From the NCBI GenBank assembly GCA_049318625.1, contig JBMOGA010000082.1:1-13441 (forward strand): DNA of 13,441 nucleotides. The letters are read 5' to 3'. Position numbers and translations under genes: made by a program. Shown piece by piece: positions 5,953 to 13,377 of the stretch (position 1 is its first letter; each line of letters opens with the position of its first letter). The stretch comes from JBMOGA01 sp049318625. GTDB lineage: Bacteria; Pseudomonadota; Alphaproteobacteria; Rhizobiales; Hyphomicrobiaceae. The notes beneath the pieces were generated by a model. That model worked only from the letters and a program-made list of their open reading frames with translations. It was not told the origin of the DNA and did not search any database.

Positions 5953-7827
5953 ATGCAACACGGCGATACGCAAGCGCGCGCTGAAGGGCTCAACAGCCGC
6001 AGCGTTCGGCAGACGTCTGCTGGCATGTCTCCCACCGACATTTCGGATCCCCGGTACTTTCACAAGGTCGTCGACTGCCAGTGGGCATGTCCGGCCCATA
6101 CCCCGGTCCCGGAGTACATCCGGTTGATCGCCGCCAAGCGCTACGCCGATGCCTACATGCTGAATTGGGAGAGCAACGTTTTCCCAGGCATCCTCGGCCG
6201 CGTCTGTGACCGGCCCTGCGAGCCGGCCTGCCGGCGCGGTCGGATCGAGGAGAAGCCGGTCGCCATCTGCCGCCTGAAGCGCGTCGCCGCCGACTACAAG
6301 GGCGACGTGCAGGATCGCCTGCCCCGCCCACCGGTCGAGAAGAACGGCAAGCGCGTCGCCCTGATCGGCGCTGGCCCGGCCTCGCTCACGGTGGCCCGCG
6401 ATCTCGCCGCGATCGGCTATCACTGTGTCGTGCTGGAGAAGTTCGACCGCGGTGGCGGCCTGATGCGCTCCAACATCCCCTCGTTCCGGCTGCCGGAGAC
6501 CGTGCTCGATGAGGAGATCGGGTTCATTCTCGGGCTCGGTGTCGAAGCCCGCTTCGGCGTCGAGGTGAAGAGCCTCGGCGGGCTGCTGTCCGAGGGCTAC
6601 GATGCCGTGTTCGTCGGCACCGGCGCGCCCAAGGGCAAGGATCTCAGGATCGCCGGACGCGCCGAGGCCGACAAGGACATCCAGATCGGCATTGATTTCC
6701 TCACCTCGGTCGCCTTCGCCCACGTCGAGAAGGTCGGCCGCCGCGTCGTCGTGCTCGGCGGCGGCAATACCGCCATGGATTGCTGCCGCACCGCACTGCG
6801 CCTCGGCGCCGAGCAGGTGACGGTGACGGTGCGCTCGCCCCGCAAGGACATGAAGGCGTCGGACTGGGAGATCGAAGAGGCCGAGCACGAAGGCGTGCCG
6901 ATCCTCGACAATCACAATCCGAAGGAGTTCCTGGTCGAGAACGGTCGCCTCGTCGGCGTGCGCTTCGAGAAGATGCGCGCTGAGTACGGCGCGGACGGCA
7001 AGCGGTCGCTCATCGCCACCGGCGAGGAAGTCGTGATCCCCTGCGATCAGGTTCTGATGGCGATCGGCCAGGAGAACGCTTTCCCCTGGATCGAGCGCGA
7101 CATCGGCATCGAGTTCGACAAGTGGGCGATGCCGCAGGTCGACCGCACCACCTTCATGTCGTCGCGGCCGGGCGTGTTCTTCGGCGGCGATGCGGCCTGG
7201 GGTCCAGAGAACATCATCTGGGCCGTCGCCCACGGGCATCAGGCCGCCATCTCGATCGACCGCTATTGCCGCGGCCTGCCGGTCACCGAGAGGCCGGCAC
7301 CGGGCACCAATCTGGTCAGCCAGAAAATGGGCATCCACGAGTGGTCCTATTCCAACAACTATGACCCGCGCCATCGCGTTCCGGTACCGCACGCCGATCT
7401 GGGCAAGGCGCTGAAGAGCATCAAGGTCGAGGTCGAACTCGGCTTCGACGATCAGTTGGCCGCCAAAGAGGCCGAGCGCTGCCTGAACTGCGACGTCCAG
7501 ACGGTGTTCGCGCGCAACCTGTGCATCGAGTGCGACGCCTGTGTCGACATCTGCCCGGTCGACTGCATCAACTTCACAGCCAACGCTCCGGAGACGGAAC
7601 TGCGCAGCGGGCTCAAGGTGCCCGCGCTCAACGCCGATCAGGCGCTCTACGTCTCCGACGTGCTGAAGACCGGCCGCATCATGGCCAAGGACGAGGATGT
7701 CTGTCTGCACTGCGGGCTCTGCGCCGAGCGCTGCCCGACAGGCGCATGGGACATGCAGAAGTACTTCTATGTCGAGCGTCAGGCGTCGTCTGCCTGCCAG
7801 CGCCATCTCGAAGCTTACATCGCCTGA
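5953..7827 (+). CDS. FAD/NAD(P)-dependent iron-sulfur oxidoreductase, electron-transfer subunit of the 2-oxoacid oxidoreductase
   Basis: This 624-residue GltD-like flavoprotein probably connects the iron-sulfur centres of the next two gene products to NAD(P). The N-terminal part (about 35-115) is a GltD/DPD-type Fer4 domain with cysteines in C-Q-W-A-C-P and V-C-D-R-P-C-E-P-A-C-R-R-G. The FAD site is G-A-G-P-A-S at 139-144 and the NAD(P) site is G-G-G-N-T-A-M-D at 269-276. The C-terminal end is a bacterial-type ferredoxin domain with two [4Fe-4S] motifs: Cys524, 527, 530, 534 and Cys584, 587, 590, 594. The same fusion is seen beside KorAB genes in other proteobacteria, for example in 2-oxoglutarate:NADP+ oxidoreductase of Azoarcus evansii. 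ATG 5953 has GAGGA at 5936-5940, rather far upstream; ATG 6025 is an alternative without a ribosome binding site. The stop is 16 bases from the next gene, so it is first in a three-gene operon. Confidence 0.9.
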   Translation: MQHGDTQARAEGLNSRSVRQTSAGMSPTDISDPRYFHKVVDCQWACPAHTPVPEYIRLIAAKRYADAYMLNWESNVFPGILGRVCDRPCEPACRRGRIEEKPVAICRLKRVAADYKGDVQDRLPRPPVEKNGKRVALIGAGPASLTVARDLAAIGYHCVVLEKFDRGGGLMRSNIPSFRLPETVLDEEIGFILGLGVEARFGVEVKSLGGLLSEGYDAVFVGTGAPKGKDLRIAGRAEADKDIQIGIDFLTSVAFAHVEKVGRRVVVLGGGNTAMDCCRTALRLGAEQVTVTVRSPRKDMKASDWEIEEAEHEGVPILDNHNPKEFLVENGRLVGVRFEKMRAEYGADGKRSLIATGEEVVIPCDQVLMAIGQENAFPWIERDIGIEFDKWAMPQVDRTTFMSSRPGVFFGGDAAWGPENIIWAVAHGHQAAISIDRYCRGLPVTERPAPGTNLVSQKMGIHEWSYSNNYDPRHRVPVPHADLGKALKSIKVEVELGFDDQLAAKEAERCLNCDVQTVFARNLCIECDACVDICPVDCINFTANAPETELRSGLKVPALNADQALYVSDVLKTGRIMAKDEDVCLHCGLCAERCPTGAWDMQKYFYVERQASSACQRHLEAYIA

Positions 7828-7843
7828 CCGGCAGCGGGGACCT

Positions 7844-9652
7844 ATGAGCGGCATCAACGATTTTGTCGTGCGGTTCGCGACCGTCAACGGCTCCGGATCG
7901 GCCAGCGCGAACACCATGTTCGCCAAGACACTGTTCCGCATGGGCCTGCCCATCGCGGCCAAGAACATCTTCCCGTCCAACATCCAGGGCCTGCCGACCT
8001 GGTACGAGGTTCGCGTCTCGGAAGCGGGCTACACGGCGCGTCGGGCCGGCGTCGACCTGATGGTCACGATGAACCCGCAGTCCTTCGCGGAGGACCTCGC
8101 GGCCGTCGTGCCGGGGGGCTATCTGCTGTACGATTCCTCGATGCCGCGGCTGTGGAACCGGGACGACATCACCGTCATCGCCATGCCGATCGCTGAAATC
8201 TGCGCCAAGCGGTGGACCGATCCGCGTCAGCGCCAGCTGTTCAAGAACATGGTCTACGTCGGCGCGTTGACGGCGCTGCTCGACCTCGAGGTCGCTGCGC
8301 TGGAGGGCGTCGTGCGCGACCAGCTCAAGGGCAAGGACAAGCTGATCGCGCCCAATCTCGAGGCCGTGCAACTCGGCCGCGCCTTCGCCCAGGAACACTT
8401 CCCGTGCCCGCTGCCGATCCACGCCCGCAAGTCCGACAAGACAGCCGGCAAGATCATGATCACCGGTAACGAGGCGGCGGGTCTCGGCGCCATCTACGCA
8501 GGCGCCACCATCTGCGCCTGGTACCCGATCACCCCCTCGACGTCGGTCGCGGAGGCGTTCGGCAAGCACGCCAAGCGGCTGCGCACGACGGCCGACGGCA
8601 AGAGCCTCTATGCCATCGTGCAGGCCGAGGATGAACTCGCCGCCATCGGCGTGGTGATCGGCAGTGGCTGGAACGGCGCCCGCGCGTTCACCGCCACGTC
8701 CGGTCCCGGCATCTCGCTGATGAGCGAGTTCCTCGGGCTCGCCTATTTCGCCGAGATCCCTGTCGTTCTGGTCAACGTCCAGCGCGGCGGACCGTCGACG
8801 GGTATGCCGACGCGCACCCAGCAGTCCGACATCCTGTCGTGCGCCTACGCCTCGCATGGCGACACCAAGCACGTGCTGGTGTTCCCGTCCGACCCCAACG
8901 AATGCTTCACCATGACGGCCGATGCGTTCGATCTCGCCGAGCGACTGCAGACACCGGTGATCGTGATGAGCGATCTCGATATCGGCATGAACGACTGGGT
9001 CGTCGACCGCCTCTCCTGGGACGACGCCAAGGTGCATGATCGCGGCAAGGTGCTGACCGCGGCCGACCTCGATGCGTTGGAGAGTTACGGGCGCTATCGC
9101 GATGTCGACGGCGACGGCATCCCCTATCGCACGCTGCCGGGAACCCACCCCTCCAAAGGCGCCTTCTTCACCCGCGGCACCTCGCACGACGAGTTCGCGC
9201 GCTACACCGAGGACGGCACGATCCACGCCCGCGTCCTCGACCGCATCTCCCGCAAGTTCGAGACGGCCGCCGGGCTGGTGCCGAAGCCCGAGATCAGGAT
9301 CGCCGATCCGGACGCCCGCACCGGTCTCATCTGCTTCGGCGGCACACGGCCGGCGGTGGTCGAAGCGCTCGACCGGCTGGGCCAGGAGGGCATCCGGATC
9401 AACATGATGCGGCTGCGCGGTTTTCCGTTCTCCGACGAGATCCGCGCGTTCTGCGCCCGTCACGACCGTATCCTCGTCGTCGAGCAGAACCGCGACGCGC
9501 AGATGCGCACGCTGCTCATCGTCGAGGCCGGCATTCCCGCCGAGAAGTTGACGCCGGTGCTGAGTTATGACGGCACGCCGCTGGCCGCGGCCACCGTTCT
9601 CGATGCCGTGCGCAAGCAGAACCTGCGGCCCGCCGCCGTCGCGGCCGAGTAG
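7844..9652 (+). CDS. korA: 2-oxoacid:acceptor oxidoreductase, fused gamma-alpha subunit (KorA type)
   Basis: This is the 602-residue large subunit of a thiamine- and CoA-dependent enzyme that turns a 2-oxoacid into acyl-CoA and CO2, or the reverse, in the cytoplasm. Residues 8-190 are the gamma domain, with N-G-S-G-S-A at 15-20 and P-S-N-I-Q-G-L-P-T-W-Y-E-V-R-V at 44-58. The alpha (pyrimidine-binding) domain starts near 205 with I-T-G-N-E-A (206-211), Y-P-I-T-P-S-T (227-233) and G-G-P-S-T-G-M-P-T (315-323). The C-terminal domain II (about 485-600) contains G-L-I-C-F-G-G-T and a R-L-R-G-F-P-F segment. The gamma-alpha fusion and the domain order are those of KorA. 2-Oxoglutarate is the best guess, but pyruvate, indolepyruvate or branched-chain 2-oxoacids cannot be excluded. 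ATG 7844 is chosen over upstream starts inside the previous gene, as the family N-terminus begins here; GGGGA lies at 7836-7840. Confidence 0.92.
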   Translation: MSGINDFVVRFATVNGSGSASANTMFAKTLFRMGLPIAAKNIFPSNIQGLPTWYEVRVSEAGYTARRAGVDLMVTMNPQSFAEDLAAVVPGGYLLYDSSMPRLWNRDDITVIAMPIAEICAKRWTDPRQRQLFKNMVYVGALTALLDLEVAALEGVVRDQLKGKDKLIAPNLEAVQLGRAFAQEHFPCPLPIHARKSDKTAGKIMITGNEAAGLGAIYAGATICAWYPITPSTSVAEAFGKHAKRLRTTADGKSLYAIVQAEDELAAIGVVIGSGWNGARAFTATSGPGISLMSEFLGLAYFAEIPVVLVNVQRGGPSTGMPTRTQQSDILSCAYASHGDTKHVLVFPSDPNECFTMTADAFDLAERLQTPVIVMSDLDIGMNDWVVDRLSWDDAKVHDRGKVLTAADLDALESYGRYRDVDGDGIPYRTLPGTHPSKGAFFTRGTSHDEFARYTEDGTIHARVLDRISRKFETAAGLVPKPEIRIADPDARTGLICFGGTRPAVVEALDRLGQEGIRINMMRLRGFPFSDEIRAFCARHDRILVVEQNRDAQMRTLLIVEAGIPAEKLTPVLSYDGTPLAAATVLDAVRKQNLRPAAVAAE

Positions 9653-9663
9653 GAGACAGCCCC

Positions 9664-10719
9664 ATGACCTATATCGCCAAGCCCAAAGTCTTCCACCCGG
9701 CGCTGAAGCGCAATGCGCTGGGCCTCACCCACCGCGACTACGAAGGCTCGATGTCGACGCTGTGCGCCGGCTGCGGGCACGACTCCATCACCGCCGCCAT
9801 CATCGAGGCCTGTCACGCGCTCGACCTGCCGCCGCACCGCATCGCCAAGGTGTCGGGGATCGGCTGCTCGTCGAAGGCCCCGACCTACTTCCTCGCGCCG
9901 GCCCACGGATTCAACTCGGTGCACGGGCGCATGCCGTCGGTGACCACCGGCGCCAATCTCGCCAACCGCGACCTCGTCTACATCGGCGTCTCCGGCGACG
10001 GCGATACCGCGTCGATCGGGCTCGGCCAGTTCGCGCATGTCGTGCGGCGCAAGCTGAATATGGTCTACATCGTCATGAACAACGGCTGCTACGGGCTGAC
10101 CAAGGGTCAGTTCTCGGCCACCAACGACCGCAACTCGCCGTCCAAGAGCGGCGCGCCCAATCCGTTCGACCCGATCGACCTGTGCCAGATGGCGATCAGC
10201 CTCGGCGCCGGCTTCGTCGCCCGCTCGTTCTCGGGCGACAAGGGCCAGTTGGTGCCGCTCATCGAGGCGGCGATCCGCTACAACGGCTTCGCGTTCCTCG
10301 ATGTCGTGAGCCCGTGCGTCACCTTCAACAATCACGCCACATCGACCAAGAGCTACGACTACGTCCGGGCTCACAACGACGCCATCGGCCGGCTCGATCT
10401 GGTGCCCCACCGGGAAGAGATCCGCACGTCCTACGACGAGGGCCATTCGGTCGACATCGAGATGCACGACGGCTCGGTGCTCAAGCTGCACAAGCTCGAC
10501 GCCACGCACGATCCGCGCAATTCGGACAGCGCGCTGGCCGCGATCCGTTCGCGCGCCGCGCGCGGCGAGGTGGCGACGGGGCTGCTCTATCTCGACACCA
10601 GCGAGGTGGATCTCCACGATTGCCTCGGCACCGTCGAGCGGCCCCTGAACGAAATCCCGACGGCCGAACTCTGCCCCGGCCAGAAGAAGCTCGACGAGAT
10701 CAACGCCCGCTTCGCTTGA
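9664..10719 (+). CDS. korB: 2-oxoacid:acceptor oxidoreductase, TPP-binding beta subunit (KorB type)
   Basis: This 351-residue partner of the gamma-alpha subunit holds thiamine diphosphate and one [4Fe-4S] cluster. Cys34 and Cys37 (in C-A-G-C-G-H), Cys68 (in G-I-G-C-S-S) and Cys218 (in S-P-C-V-T-F-N-N) fit the conserved cluster ligands. The TPP motif runs from G-D-G-D at 111-114 to N-N-G-C-Y-G-L-T-K-G-Q-F-S at 139-151. Length and order fit KorB. The familiar first cluster motif C-P-G-C is C-A-G-C here, which keeps both ligands. AGGAGA at 9651-9656 overlaps the stop of the upstream gene and sits 7 bases before the ATG, so the two are translationally coupled with an 11-base gap. It is the last gene of the operon; a minus-strand gene converges on it and its open frame runs right through it in antisense. 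Confidence 0.93.
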   Translation: MTYIAKPKVFHPALKRNALGLTHRDYEGSMSTLCAGCGHDSITAAIIEACHALDLPPHRIAKVSGIGCSSKAPTYFLAPAHGFNSVHGRMPSVTTGANLANRDLVYIGVSGDGDTASIGLGQFAHVVRRKLNMVYIVMNNGCYGLTKGQFSATNDRNSPSKSGAPNPFDPIDLCQMAISLGAGFVARSFSGDKGQLVPLIEAAIRYNGFAFLDVVSPCVTFNNHATSTKSYDYVRAHNDAIGRLDLVPHREEIRTSYDEGHSVDIEMHDGSVLKLHKLDATHDPRNSDSALAAIRSRAARGEVATGLLYLDTSEVDLHDCLGTVERPLNEIPTAELCPGQKKLDEINARFA

Positions 10720-10748
10720 GGGGCACGGATCGGATTGCCGCGTGGCCA

Positions 10749-10770
10749 GGCCACCCCTGTGCGGGTGGCC
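10749..10770 (+). terminator. Hairpin between korB and the convergent protease-like gene
   Basis: GGCCACCC (10749-10756), loop CTGTGC, GGGTGGCC (10763-10770): a perfect 8-bp stem 29 bases after the korB stop. It works in both orientations and is well placed to end transcription of both convergent units, although no T-tract follows on either strand. A competing short palindrome, GTGGCC-A-GGCCAC (10742-10754), shares its left arm. For the minus-strand gene the hairpin lies within the still open reading frame. Confidence 0.5.
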
Positions 10771-10788
10771 AGCGCCCATGCCCGAGCA

Positions 10789-12288
10789 GAACCTTTTCTC
10801 CACATCGCCGGCTTCCCGCACAATCGTGAAGCCGCCCTCGGACAGCGCGATGCCGAGCCGCGCGACGGCGATGCCCCGCCGGCTGTCGCGCCCGCCCGAA
10901 ACGTCGAACGTGTAGCGGAAGGTGATGTCGAAGGTTCTGTCGGCGGCCACCTCCGCCCGCAGCGTATCGGGGATCAGTTCGTATGTCCGTTTTGGCCAGC
11001 GCCGGTAGTAGCTCTGTTTTTCGACCATGACCTGGGCGCGGGAGATCTCGCCCTTGTCGAAATAGGTGACGCGCGGGGCATAAAGTTCGGCGCGGTTCTG
11101 ATGATCCGGACGGCCGTGTCCGAGGTACTCCGTCACCACGAAGTCACCGAGGCGACGCAGCAGCGTGTCGTCGCCAGCGTGCCCGCCCGTGGTCGGTTCG
11201 GGTGCCGCGGGAGCGTTTGCGGCCGGGACCGCGAGGCTGGCGAGCGGCGTGCTCGGCGCATGCAGAAACCAGAACGCCAGCTCCAACCCGTCACCGAACT
11301 CGTTGCGGTCGTCGTTGACGAACGACCACCGGCTGACTTTCTGGTTCTTGGAGACGATATCGACGGAGCAGTTTCCGCCGCGCGGCGCCACCTCCGTGAT
11401 GAGCCGGATACCCGTGGCGTAGCGCTTGCGGAGCGCAGGGCTCAGACCCTTGCAAAGCTCGCTGTCGCCGCCCGGCCCATACCGCTCGTGGGCGCCGTAG
11501 TTCATGTTGGTGCAGGCGTTGCAGACGCCCCGGTCGTCGAGCGCGGGGATCTGCGCGATCCCGGTCAGATGAATGCGAAAGCGGATCGCCTTGCCGATGG
11601 TATCGACAAAGAAGAATTCCTCTGGCCCCTGCGCCATCATCTCCTGCATCAATTCGGGCGTGATGCGTTTGACGGGGTTGCCGACGCCGAGTTGCATGAA
11701 GGCGGACATCGCGCGGATGCCGTCACTGAAGGCCAACCGCACCTTCGCCTCGTCGACCAGCGTCTTCGATCTGTCGTTGCGATTGGGAATGTAGGGAGCG
11801 TGGAAGCCGAGCACGCCTTGGACATCAAGAAAGCGGTTCAGTTCGCCCTTCCACGGGTAGGTGCCGCCCATGAACACGACGGCACACGCCGAATAGCATT
11901 CGGCATCACGCGGAACCGCGGTCCCGATCGACTCTTTCATGAGGTAGGTCGCGATATCGAGACCTTCGCCGTAGGAGCCGCCCGGCGAGTGGAGACACAA
12001 CCGAGGCACCTTGTCGAAGTCGCTGGTGCGCTGATGGCCGATGGCCTGCTTCAGTTTGTCCAGATCGCCGCGCTCGATCGGGCCTTCGAGCAGAAGATTG
12101 CACACGACGTCGCCGTCGGGGCCGAGGTTGTGGCCGGTCCCCGCATCGACATCGATGCTGCCGTTGTTGAGATCGTCGAAGCGGTCGAGTTGGAGCACGG
12201 AGAGCCGCGCCGCCCAGGCACGGTCGGCAGAAGCGGGGAGCAGTAGCGGAGCGAGGGTCAGAAGGCAGAGCAGGATCGACCGAAGCAT
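10789..12288 (-). CDS. Exported ClpP/crotonase-fold serine protease-like protein with NTF2-like C-terminal domain; no in-frame stop found
   Basis: The first 500 codons form a complete-looking exported protein. There is a signal peptide (hydrophobic 4-19, probable cleavage A-W-A|A at 24-27). A ClpP-like domain of the predicted-periplasmic-protease type (COG3904-like) spans about 55-240, with L-H-S-P-G-G-S at 99-105, the probable nucleophile Ser133 in C-Y-S-A-C-A (131-136) and the probable His163 in G-F-H-A-P. A Pro/Ala linker covers about 345-370 and an NTF2-like domain about 374-500, ending in G-G-F-T-I-V-R-E-A-G. ATG 12288 is chosen for its GGGAG about 6 bases upstream and the signal peptide. 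The oddity is the end: codon 501 is TGC and the frame stays open to 9565, antisense to korB. The end given here is where the domain stops, not a stop codon. Substrate and role are unknown. Confidence 0.7.
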
Positions 12289-12428
12289 GTCATCTCCCTG
12301 TCGGTGCGAGATCGAACTGCTGTGACGTATGGCGAACGGCATCAGATCCTCCAATCACCTGGGGAACAGGGCGATAGGCGACCGAAAACTGCTAAGGTGC
12401 GCGTCCGTCCTTCGCCAGCTTGGCTGTC
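12289..12428. promoter_or_regulatory. Divergent promoter region of the protease-like and CitE-like genes
   Basis: This 140-base gap separates two genes pointing away from each other, so it must hold at least one promoter for each. TGCTAAGGT at 12390-12398 resembles an extended -10 element for the rightward gene, but no good -35 stands 17 bases ahead. On the minus strand GGGAG, about 6 bases before the ATG at 12288, is the ribosome binding site of the exported protein. No operator-like repeat stood out. Confidence 0.3.
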
Positions 12429-13334
12429 ATGACACGCGACACCTCGATTGCACTGTATCGCGCCCCGCGCAACCGGCGCTCCTGGTTGTTCCTACCGGGT
12501 GCCGATGCGCAGGCCCTGCGCGCGGCGCCGGCGCTCGGCGTCGATGTGGCGATCCAGGAACTCGAGGCGTTCGTGCCGTCGGCCCGGCAGCCGGAAGCCC
12601 GCGCCCTGTCGGCCGGTGTGCTGGCCCGCTGGCGCGCGGCCGGCCTGGTCAGTGCCGTCCGTGTCAATCCGCTCGACAAGGGTGGTCTCGACGATCTCGC
12701 CGCGGCGATGCCCGGTGCCCCGCACGTCGTGATGATGTCCCTGGTATCGTCGGCCGATCAGGTGCACGCGCTCGCAGCCGAGGTGGGGCGGCTCGAGGCC
12801 GCCTATGGCCTGCCGGCCGGGTCGACCGAGCTTGTCCCCAATATCGAGACGGCGGCCGGTCTGGTCCGCACTCTGGAGATCGCACAGGCGTCGCCGCGCG
12901 TGACGGCCGCCTTGGTCGCGGCGGAGGACATGGTGGCGGACCTCGGCGCCGAGCGCTCGCCGACCGGCGAGGAGTTGGCCTACCCCCGCCAGCGGTTCCT
13001 GGTCGACTGTGTGGCGGCGGGCGTGGTCGCCATCGACTGCCCCTACACCTATGCCGACGTCACCCACCTGGAGGCCGACATCCGGTTCGCGCGCCGCCTC
13101 GGCTACACCGCCAAGAGCATCGTCAATATCGACCAGATCCCGCTCGTGAACCGGCTGCTCACCCCGGCCGCAGACGAGATCGACCGGGCACGGCGGATCG
13201 TCTCGGCGTTCGATCGCGCGCGTCAGTCCGGCGCGGATCGCGCCGAGGTCGACGGTCTGATGGTGGAGGTGCCGACCTACAACGCGGCGCAGCGATTACT
13301 CCAGCGGGCGAGGGATCTCGGCGTCCAGGACTGA
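12429..13334 (+). CDS. CitE-like HpcH/HpaI aldolase/citrate lyase family protein
   Basis: This 301-residue TIM-barrel protein belongs to the CitE-like branch whose members cleave or form C-C bonds in acyl-CoA substrates such as malyl-CoA and citryl-CoA. It begins with R-R-S-W-L-F-L-P-G (16-24), has Arg78 in V-R-V-N-P, and carries the two expected Mg ligands Glu140 (in N-I-E-T-A-A-G-L) and Asp167 (in A-E-D-M-V-A-D-L-G). Three usual family features are altered: D-L-E-D is E-L-E-A (44-47), the L-P-K strand end is M-S-L (103-105), and the I-H-P-x-Q motif is V-N-I-D-Q (232-236). So it may have a different substrate or reaction. ATG 12429 is used; a TTG three codons earlier is possible, and no clear ribosome binding site is visible. 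No other citrate lyase or CoA-transferase genes are next to it. Confidence 0.85.
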   Translation: MTRDTSIALYRAPRNRRSWLFLPGADAQALRAAPALGVDVAIQELEAFVPSARQPEARALSAGVLARWRAAGLVSAVRVNPLDKGGLDDLAAAMPGAPHVVMMSLVSSADQVHALAAEVGRLEAAYGLPAGSTELVPNIETAAGLVRTLEIAQASPRVTAALVAAEDMVADLGAERSPTGEELAYPRQRFLVDCVAAGVVAIDCPYTYADVTHLEADIRFARRLGYTAKSIVNIDQIPLVNRLLTPAADEIDRARRIVSAFDRARQSGADRAEVDGLMVEVPTYNAAQRLLQRARDLGVQD

Positions 13335-13348
13335 GGGTGTCCGCTCAA

Positions 13349-13377
13349 GAGCACTGCGGCTGCAACTCGCCGCGCTC
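13349..13377 (+). terminator. Hairpin after the CitE-like gene
   Basis: GAGC (13349-13352) and GCGGC (13356-13360) can pair with GCCGC and GCTC (13369-13377) across an 8-base loop, leaving an ACT bulge on the left. It begins 15 bases after the stop codon. No T-tract follows. A candidate terminator for a monocistronic gene; the last ~60 bases of the window show nothing further. Confidence 0.35.

Noticed and set aside
7697..7843. An earlier korA start inside the 3' end of the flavoprotein gene
   Set aside because: It would overlap the second ferredoxin motif of the upstream gene by about 130 bases, and the family N-terminus (gamma domain) begins right after ATG 7844.
5836..7983. Minus-strand open frame (about 715 codons) antisense to the flavoprotein gene
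   Set aside because: The protein is rich in His, Asp, Arg and Ala with no domain; a shadow of the real gene's codon bias.
7679..9463. Minus-strand open frame (about 594 codons) antisense to korA
   Set aside because: Same reason: no recognisable motif, opposite a gene whose every conserved KorA motif is present.
9565..10788. Treating the open continuation of the protease-like gene as a real third domain
   Set aside because: The continuation is antisense to korB and resembles no family, with the biased composition of a shadow frame. I keep the gene's end at the domain boundary and report the missing stop as a finding.
10735..12246. Plus-strand open frame (about 503 codons) opposite the protease-like gene
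   Set aside because: The opposite strand gives a signal peptide, ClpP-like motifs and an NTF2-like domain; the plus-strand translation has none of these.
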